Shown: positions 58,621 through 64,000 of the stretch, one piece after another
Position numbering within the stretch: the stretch's first letter is position 1
How the letters are laid out: each line of letters opens with the position of its first letter
The notes under the pieces: model-generated
The model's database searches: none
What the model was told of the DNA's origin: nothing
What the model saw: only the letters and a program-made list of their open reading frames with translations
Translations under genes and position numbers: made by a program
Source: Prorocentrum cordatum
Lineage: Eukaryota > Sar > Dinophyceae > Prorocentrales > Prorocentraceae
DNA length: 64,000 bases
NCBI GenBank assembly: GCA_963575745.1
Contig: CAUYUJ010003003.1
Coordinates: 362,577 to 426,576 of the forward strand
Direction: 5' to 3'

Positions 58621-58740
58621 TGCAGACAGACGTTCCCCCCGGATCGGTGGCCGACGGCCCCGGGGCCCGACAACGGCACCCGGAGGCCGAACAACAAGCA
58701 GCACACCGGTCCGAACTTGGCGCCCCGAGCGTAACCAACT

Positions 58741-58912
58741 CAAGGGGCCCAAGAGCACACAAACAAATAAAGCCACACAAATGAGATGATTCCCCATACT
58801 TTCCCATGTGTTCTGGGCTTGTGTCTTCCCCGCCCACTTCCCATATCTTATCTTCCCACATTTCCTTGGGAAATCGACAGTTGATTGTGTCTGTGAGTTT
58901 TGTCCCCTCCCG
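58741..58912. repeat. Family B dispersed repeat, copy 8
   Basis: AAGGGGCCCAAGAGCACACA, CCACACAAATGAGATG, GCCCACTTCCCATATC, GAAATCGACAGTTGATTGTG. Confidence 0.8.
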
Positions 58913-59059
58913 AGTAGCCAGCGCTGGGCCACCCCAGGCCCCCATGCAGACGGCTCCCCCATGCCCTGCCAGAGCCACGCCGCGTCTCCGACCGAGTCAG
59001 CACCGCGGCCGATCGGAAGGAGGGCCAGCAGATAGGGGAAGAGGCATCGACGGAAACAG

Positions 59060-59272
59060 GAACTGCGCGGACTGCTCAGATCTGCGCCAGAAGCATCGAC
59101 ATAAACAGGAACATCGACAGAAACATGCACTGCGCGGATTGCTCAGATCTGCGACAGAAGCATCGACGGAAACAGGAACATCGACGGTCCGCGCGGATTG
59201 CTTAGATCTGCGCTAGAGGCGCCGCCAGGGGGCTCCAGACCAGATCCAGGAACTCCGCGCGGCGCTCCAAAA
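59060..59272. repeat. 67-bp tandem repeat grading into family C
   Basis: GCGCGGATTGCTCAGATCTG, CGACAGAAGCATCGACGGAA and ACAGGAACATCGAC repeat two to three times, then GGTCCGCGCGGATTGCTTAG, GGCGCCGCCAGGGGGCTCCA and CTCCGCGCGGCGCTCC form a C core. The array seems built from the C left arm. Confidence 0.75.
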
Positions 59273-59276
59273 GCTC

Positions 59277-59483
59277 ATGCTTATGCACTTCTTCCTCCTT
59301 CGAATGGAGACCTCGGCGGCCCTCCCGCACGAGGAGCTCGTCTTCAAACCCGTGGTGGCAACGCCCATGGCCGGAGACCCCCGGGGAGTGTACGCCAAGA
59401 CTCGCGCCGGCGCCGCCTGGGAACGGCAACAATGCGCCCAAGAGCTATACGACATTTGGGGCGAAGAACAATACATGCTTGAG
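59277..59483 (+). other. Plus-strand open frame interrupted by an A MITE
   Basis: From ATG at 59304 the frame reads METSAALPHEELVFKPVVAT and on to WERQQCAQELYDIWGEEQYM. It meets the A9 element at its TSD TGCTTGAG. Joining across the element with one TSD copy keeps the frame open as ...MLERPKTAGEPRLST... to about 59830. No domain recognised. The minus strand here is also open, so coding status is uncertain. Confidence 0.28.
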
Positions 59484-59675
59484 TTAAGTCGGGCCTGTCC
59501 CCCTATAAGGGGGATTTTCGACGAAAAATCAAAAATACCCTCAAAATTGTCAACAAAAAATAAAAGATAATCTGGGGACTATTTGTTGAATATGTTTTGA
59601 CCTTCTTGGGGTATTTTGGGTGTATTTTTACTTCTTCGTCGAAAATCCCCCTGTAGGGGGGCACGCCCGACATAA
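59484..59675. mobile_element. Family A MITE, copy 9, perfect 8-bp TSD
   Basis: TTAAGTCGGGCCTGTCCCCC, TATAAGGGGGATTTTCGACG pairs with CGTCGAAAATCCCCCTGTAG, GGGGGCACGCCCGAC(ATAA). TGCTTGAG lies at 59476-59483 and 59676-59683. The AT-rich core has CAAAATTGTCAACAAAAAAT and GATAATCTGGGGACTATT. This is the best-preserved A copy. Confidence 0.95.
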
Positions 59676-59865
59676 TGCTTGAGCGGCCCAAGACTGCCGG
59701 AGAGCCGCGTCTCTCGACCTCACGCGCCTCCCAGCAGGCAGCACAGCGGAGGCGCCGCAGCTCCGTCGCCGCCGCGGCCGCCGGGGAGGGGCGTCGGTGC
59801 CGCCGCCGTCGCGTAGAGGTGTCGGTGCCGGTGCAGCTGTGGGCGCACCCGTGGATGCAGCCGTT

Positions 59866-60019
59866 AGCGGGCGAAAAACGGTATCAAGTAAACTTTGTCG
59901 CTGTCGGGGGCGCCTGTCCCAGGGCGGCTGGAAAGTTTATACCCCTACGGTGGCACCGTAGGGGTATAAACTTCAGCGAACAAGTTTATTTTATACCGTT
60001 TTTCGCTCGCTGCAGCCGT
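59866..60019. mobile_element. Family Q element with perfect 20-bp hairpin
   Basis: Outer arms GGGCGAAAAACGGTAT and ATACCGTTTTTCGCTC; next TAAACTTTGTCGCTG and CAGCGAACAAGTTTA. The centre is AAGTTTATACCCCTACGGTG, one G, and its exact complement (59936-59976). It is inserted in a GTCGGTGCAGC-type minisatellite. Second copy at 9583. Confidence 0.88.
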
Positions 60020-60700
60020 CGGGGCAGCAGGCGGTGACGCTGTGGGTGGAGCCGTCGGTGCCGCAGTCGGTGCAGACGTGTGCGCGCCTGTCGGTGCAGC
60101 AGTCGGGGCAGCAGTCCTGTTGGAAGCAATGTTGGAGATGGTGTGGGCGAACTTGTCGGCGCACCCGTCGGCGCTGGATTGAAGCATGCGACGCTGTCCA
60201 TGTCGACGAAATACTTGGACTCCCCGGGCATGGCGAAATTGCGGCCCCACGACTGGACGTACTGGGGCGGTGTGTCCGTCAGGATCCTAAACCCCATGAC
60301 GACGTCAAGATCCTAAACCCCATGACGAACTCGCTTATGTTGGCGAACTCAATCAACCATGAAGCATCGTTTCGCCTGATTCACAACGGCGACCGACGCG
60401 TCTGGGCGAATGACGATGGACAAACCTTTCGGGTCCGACAGGTTGTCGCAACCGTGAACGAAAATCTGCGAGGTAACCTTTATCCAGGGATCGGCGTCTG
60501 GACCGAAGTCGTGTAAGTCAGCGGAGCTGGGCTTTTGCTGGTGATGGCATCCTGTTCATACAATTCCATGTCGAACTCGATGTCGCCGTCGATCGCGACC
60601 GCGACGGCGTGCAATTTCATGCTCCCCACCCTTGTAGTGGTCAACATCACACGACGTGATCTTTTGCCGGACTGGCGTCTCAGGACAGAACGTATGATTT
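60020..60700 (-). pseudogene. Decayed gene with Ala-Pro-Thr linker (minus strand)
   Basis: On the minus strand natural-looking segments lie in successive frames. MKLHAVAVAIDGDIEFDMEL (about 60563-60622) is followed by a segment including VTSQIFVHGCDNLSDPKG and IVIRPDASVAVVNQAKRCFM (about 60360-60480). TDTPPQYVQSWGRNFAMPGE then SKYFVDMDSVACF follows (60184-60290), and then APTGAPTSSPTPSPT, with APTAAPTGAHTSAPTAAPT in another frame. At least three frame changes and a 26-bp tandem duplication (CCTAAACCCCATGACGACGT area, 60283-60334) break it. (A-P-T)n linkers are common in secreted protist proteins (established), so a surface or secreted product is inferred. Family unknown. Confidence 0.45.
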
Positions 60701-61545
60701 CGCACAAACTCCCCCTTCCGAGTGACATACTCCCATACCCTTGCTTATGATTTCGCACAAACTCCCCCTTTCGCACATACTCCAATACTCCCCCTTGTCG
60801 CCGTGGCGACAAAACATGTTGTTCCATTTTTTTCCTCGGAACAGGACATCTTGGACTAATGAAGGTGATGTCCACGGGGGGGCACCTGCGGTTCGTCCAA
60901 CGCCATGACATCTAAGTTCATTCGGCATGTGACCCTGCGGGCCCAGCCCCGCCAATATTCGAATAGTGCGATCTCCCTGGACTTTCCTTATCGGAGTTGT
61001 CCTCCGAGAAGGAAATCCAATTCTCACACAATCATCTTGGAGGCGCATGGGTGGCAACTCGGGGCACTCATCTGGACACTCGCAACTTATTTAAGCAGAC
61101 GTGAGATCCGAATCGTCATAGTACATGGTATTGGTCGGGGCGGATGCCTGAACAGGGGTCTTCAGAATCATGCGAGTAAGCTTCACACCATTTGCCGAAC
61201 ATGTTCTTAAACCCCGTTGTAGAGTCAACACATGTTGTTGGTGACGGCGTCGCAACTGCGTGCCTTGGCTCAAACACTCGCTTCGGAGTGGAGAGCGCGG
61301 AAAATGGTATTCGGTGCTGGCGCTGGCGGATCCTGCTACCGAGCCCACTGCGTTGGACGCTTGGCCCTGTTCTGCACCTCGCGTGACAAGTGCAGCCTTG
61401 CAGCCTGACCACGTCGCACTACTGAAATTCGAGCGGACGGCTGGCTCAATCGACACCTGTGGCGAACGGCGTGTTAGGTAGAATCCGCCGACCCTGTCGG
61501 CGAGTGTGAAGGGCTTGTCCGTTCGAGTCGTCGTCTTCCTCATTC
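60701..61545 (-). other. Possible upstream part of the same decayed gene
   Basis: The CACAAACTCCCCCTT unit repeats at 60702 and 60756. The minus frame 61091-61543 is open for 150 codons with mixed composition (RSNFSSATWSGCKAALVTRG), and another minus frame gives WEDPC-like TGFKNMFGKWCEAYS. No domain recognised; direction agrees with the remnant at 60020. Confidence 0.22.
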
Positions 61546-61549
61546 GTTA

Positions 61550-61870
61550 GTCGTCGTTTCTGTCGTGCCCTGTCCCTGCGCCCCCTCTTTCCCTGGGCCC
61601 GTCGCCGCTCTCCCCCCCTTTCCCTAGGCCCTCCTCCTCAAGCGCTGGGCCGATCGCCGCTCCCCCCCATCCTTCCCTAAGCCCTCCTCCTCAAGCGCGC
61701 CAACCAAAGAGAAATTGAGCAAAATCGTAATTCACTAGAAAGGGAGCCCCTTCACGTTGATCCGACCCCCTCTGGGAGGGAGGGGGTCCCGCATGTCGGC
61801 GCAATCCCAAACGACTGGTCCCAATCCCAACCGACTGGTACCAATCCCAATATGATTCTGAAACCAAATA
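61550..61870. other. Unassigned spacer with small repeats
   Basis: CCCCCTTTCCCT(A/G)GGCCC units (61587, 61615, 61668), CCTCCTCAAGCGC twice (61631, 61688), CCAATCCCAACCGACTGGT triplet (61802-61850). No gene. Confidence 0.5.
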
Positions 61871-61945
61871 AATGGCCACGCATGGTCCTCCTCCGCCTCT
61901 CCCCCTCCTGCTCCGTTCCGTTTCCTTGTTAGCAATGATGGGAGT

Positions 61946-62072
61946 GTTTTCCACCACCACCACCACCATAAGTTGGAGGGGGGAGGAGGAGGAGGACGAG
62001 GAGAAGGAGGACGAAGAAGAGGAGGAGGAGGACCCCCTCCCCCTCCAACTTATGGTGGTGGTGGTGGAAAAC
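61946..62072. mobile_element. Hairpin with CCACCACCATAAGTTGGAG arms and GGA loop
   Basis: GTTTTCCACCACCACC...ATAAGTTGGAGG and CCTCCAACTTAT...GGTGGTGGTGGAAAAC are complementary arms of about 36 bp (they differ by one CCA). The loop is GGA/GAA-rich. Looks like a foldback element, or an inverted duplication at an array. Confidence 0.8.
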
Positions 62073-62179
62073 AGGCCAATCAAGCAATTCCTCCCTGTCG
62101 CACCCCGGGGCCTGTCGGGAGGGCGGGCCGGGCGTTTGGCCTGAGACTCCCGTACCATCGATGAGCCTGCAGCTCAACA

Positions 62180-62512
62180 TCTGGCAATCGTTTCACACAT
62201 TGAGGGCGGAAGATTTCCTAATTGTGGCTCTCGACTCAACTCCGTGCACACTCGTTAAACTTTGCAAGCTATTAACGGGTTGAGGGCGAGTGGTTTGCAA
62301 ATGCGCCTCTCGCCCCAGCGCCGCGAGCCTTCGATTTAAACGATCCACAAAAGATTTCACGGATTGATGGCGGGTGAATTTCAAATATGGCTCTCGCCTC
62401 AGCGCCGCGCACTTTCGTTCTAAGAATTCGAAACAGCTTCACGGAATGAGGGCGGGACGTTTTCAAAATGTGGCTCTCGGAGCGCCGCGCACACTCGTTC
62501 TAAAAATTCGCC
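62180..62512. repeat. Family O tandem 83-mers, copy 2
   Basis: Four units with TTGAGGGCGG-type starts at about 62198, 62280, 62365 and 62447, each with GGCTCTCGC and GCGCCGCGCAC. Truncated before the unique part. Confidence 0.85.
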
Positions 62513-62514
62513 GG

Positions 62515-62689
62515 CCGGGCCAAAAGCGTGCTAAGATCTTTGGTAACTGGTTAACAATATTTCTAGTTCGCGCGCGCGGGGCCGCCCCTGGGGGTCCCCG
62601 GACGAAAAACAACCCTGCAAGTCCCGGCAAGGTCCCGGCAAGATCCTGGGCAGGTCCCGGGCAGGTCCCAGGCAGGTCCTGGACAGGTC
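62515..62689. other. GCAAGGTCCCGG/CAGGTCC(C/T)GG short repeats
   Basis: CAAGGTCCCGGCAAGATCCT, GGGCAGGTCCCGGGCAGGTC units of about 11 bp from 62625 to 62690. Confidence 0.75.
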
Positions 62690-63190
62690 CCAGCAGGCTC
62701 CCAAGAGCGCTTCAAGTGGCCTCCAAGAGAGCTCAACATGGTCCGAGACGGTCCAAGAGCGATCCAAGACGCCAGAGATTACCCCCAGACAGCCTAAAGC
62801 GCCTTCAAGATGCCCCAAGAGAGGGCCCACAGAGGCAGAAATTAGTGATTTTCCATTGGTTTCCGCCTGTTTTTGGCGTTCTCGCCTTTTCAGCTTACCC
62901 GCGCTTGAAGACGGCCCAAGAGGCTTCCAAGACCGCCCCAAGACGGCCCACGAAGCCTCCAAGAGGGCCCCAAGAGCCCCCAAAAGTCCAGCCTTCAGCC
63001 CCAATAGGCCCCCAGGAGGCCCCAAGGAGCTCCAAGAGGCACCCAAGAAACCCTAAAAGGCCCCTAAAAGGCCCCAAGAGGCCCCAACACGGCCACCAAA
63101 AGGCCTCAAAACTGCCTTCCAAAGGCCCCCGAGAGGCAAACCACGAGAGCCCAACCAACATCCGTGAGGCCTCTGACCCGCCACCCACCG
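62690..63190. repeat. Degenerate N repeat (CCCAAGAGGCC)
   Basis: Dozens of imperfect CCAAGAGGCCCC, TCCAAGACGGCCC and CCAAAAGGCC units, with a less repetitive stretch at 62830-62900. Frames are open on both strands and not credible. Confidence 0.75.
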
Positions 63191-63299
63191 CCTCGAAAAA
63201 TGGCAGCTGCCCAACCGCACCGCATTGACAACAACACCCCGACAAACGACAGCGGCGAGGCAATATGGGCCGGCGGAATGAGCGAAGCGATTAAATGAG

Positions 63300-63800
63300 A
63301 AGAAGAGTTTCACAGATTGAGGACGGGCCATTTTCAAAATGTGGCTCTCGCCTCAGCGCCGCGCACATTCGTCCTAGAAATTTGCAAGAGCTTCACAGAC
63401 TGAGAGCAGGTCGTTTTCAAAATGCGGCTCTCGCCTGGGCACCGCGCATATTGATTTTTAACATGTGCAAGGGTTTCACGGATTCTCATGGCTAACGTAC
63501 CAGCAACGGTGTTTGGAACGACTCATGATTGTCAGGGAGAAACAGTTACTCTGATTTGTGGCCTTGAAGTCCCACGATGGGTGTTATGGTCCGATTCAGG
63601 ATCACCACGACGCAACAGTCAGTGGCGTTGAAGTCCTGAGAATGATCTGTGGCACGCTACCAGATTTTCATACGGTTCCCCCCCCCACAGGACAATGCCC
63701 TCGGTGGAAATAAACCCTTGTAGGGGCGTGTGAAGATGCAGCTTGGAGGGAGGGCGCATTCCAACATCGTTGACGAGTCTTGGGTTTACACTGGTCCTCC
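63300..63800. repeat. Family O unit, copy 3, with unique part and short CCT tail
   Basis: Two 83-mers (TTGAGGACGGGCCATTTTCA; CTGAGAGCAGGTCGTTTTCA), then TTTCACGGATTCTCATGG, CGACTCATGATTGTCAGG, GTGGCGTTGAAGTCCTGAG and ATTCCAACATCGTTGACGAG, TCTTGGGTTTACACTGGTCC. The CCT tail is only two units here. Confidence 0.85.
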
Positions 63801-63864
63801 TACGTCCTCACGGACCGTCCGTCAGTTACCGCGCCCGGGCGCCAAGGGAGAACGGGGAACGTCA

Positions 63865-63990
63865 AGTTTGCAAGCCAGGAGCCCAGAGCGGAGCCGCGGC
63901 GACGAGGGCGCCCCCGAAGGACAGGCACGGCCCCGAAACGTTCTACAGACCTCGACCCTCGAGCCTCCCTGGGGCTCTAGCAGATTTCTG
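63865..63990. repeat. Family Y fragment
   Basis: CAGGAGCCCAGAGCGGAGCC, GCGGCGACGAGGGCGCCCCC. Confidence 0.5.
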
Positions 63991-64000
63991 GGACGAAGCT

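Noticed and set aside
59945-60250. APT-rich frame as an intact gene
   Set aside because: It is out of frame with the protein-like sequence upstream and ends in the Q element; treated as part of a pseudogene.

Overview
The window looks like nuclear DNA of a protist with a large, GC-rich, gene-poor genome. A dinoflagellate is my best guess (inference). It rests on the absence of compact genes, the two non-LTR reverse-transcriptase relics, the dense short foldback repeats and candidate AG|..|GC splice borders. No rRNA, spliced-leader RNA, CRISPR array or bacterial-style operon is visible. Most long open frames are translations of (CCT)n, (CAA)n, (ACC)n or (GTC)n arrays and are not genes.

Almost everything is a mosaic of short dispersed repeats, most with terminal inverted repeats (TIRs), like non-autonomous DNA transposons (MITEs). 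I use letters for families. A: TTAAGTCGGGC ends, 8-bp target duplications (TSDs). I: CAGTCGGGGC ends at TA, mariner-like. D: GGGGATGGACAGA ends. G: CTTAGTG ends, 8-bp TSD. F: GATGCATCGGCG-rich foldback. C: very GC-rich foldback with GGTCCGCGCGGATTTCT arms. J: GATCGGCGCGGGGGT ends. K: GCTCGGACGTCC ends. V, W, Q, R, S, T, U, Y, H, E: other multi-copy units. B: AT-rich unit with CCCATATTTTCCC cores and cacacaaataaa ends. M: about 1-kb unit carrying a microsatellite. N: degenerate CCAAGAgGGCC-type repeat. O and P: tandem units in 52.6-54.9 kb and 62-63.8 kb. Several insertions are nested cleanly: I in J at 40.8 kb, D in E at 37.7 kb, and a palindromic element in A at 58.3 kb.

Layout: 0-12 kb, mixed A, B, C, D, F, J, R, S, V units; 12-30 kb, C, K, M, Y units with large CCT/GGA and CAA arrays; 30-35 kb, a low-GC island, ACC, GTC and CTACT arrays and a minus-strand LINE relic; 35-50 kb, a dense MITE mosaic; 50.7-51.7 kb, a plus-strand LINE relic; 52-55 kb and 62-64 kb, satellite-like O and P units; 55-61 kb, CCT arrays, nested A elements and a decayed minus-strand gene.

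The most unusual possibility is a minus-strand gene split into tiny exons across much of the window. About ten GC-rich islands (56.5, 49.4, 47.7, 39.9, 37.9, 33.3, 28.8, 26.8, 21.0, 12.8, 9.2 kb) read on the minus strand as Leu/Ala/Glu/Gln/Arg-rich peptides. Several have perfect 3-4 heptad spacing, and each sits between an AG and a GC or GT. From 47.7 kb to 9.2 kb the reading phases can be chained. If real, the repeats fill multi-kilobase introns of a coiled-coil gene. This was found by eye and needs transcript evidence.
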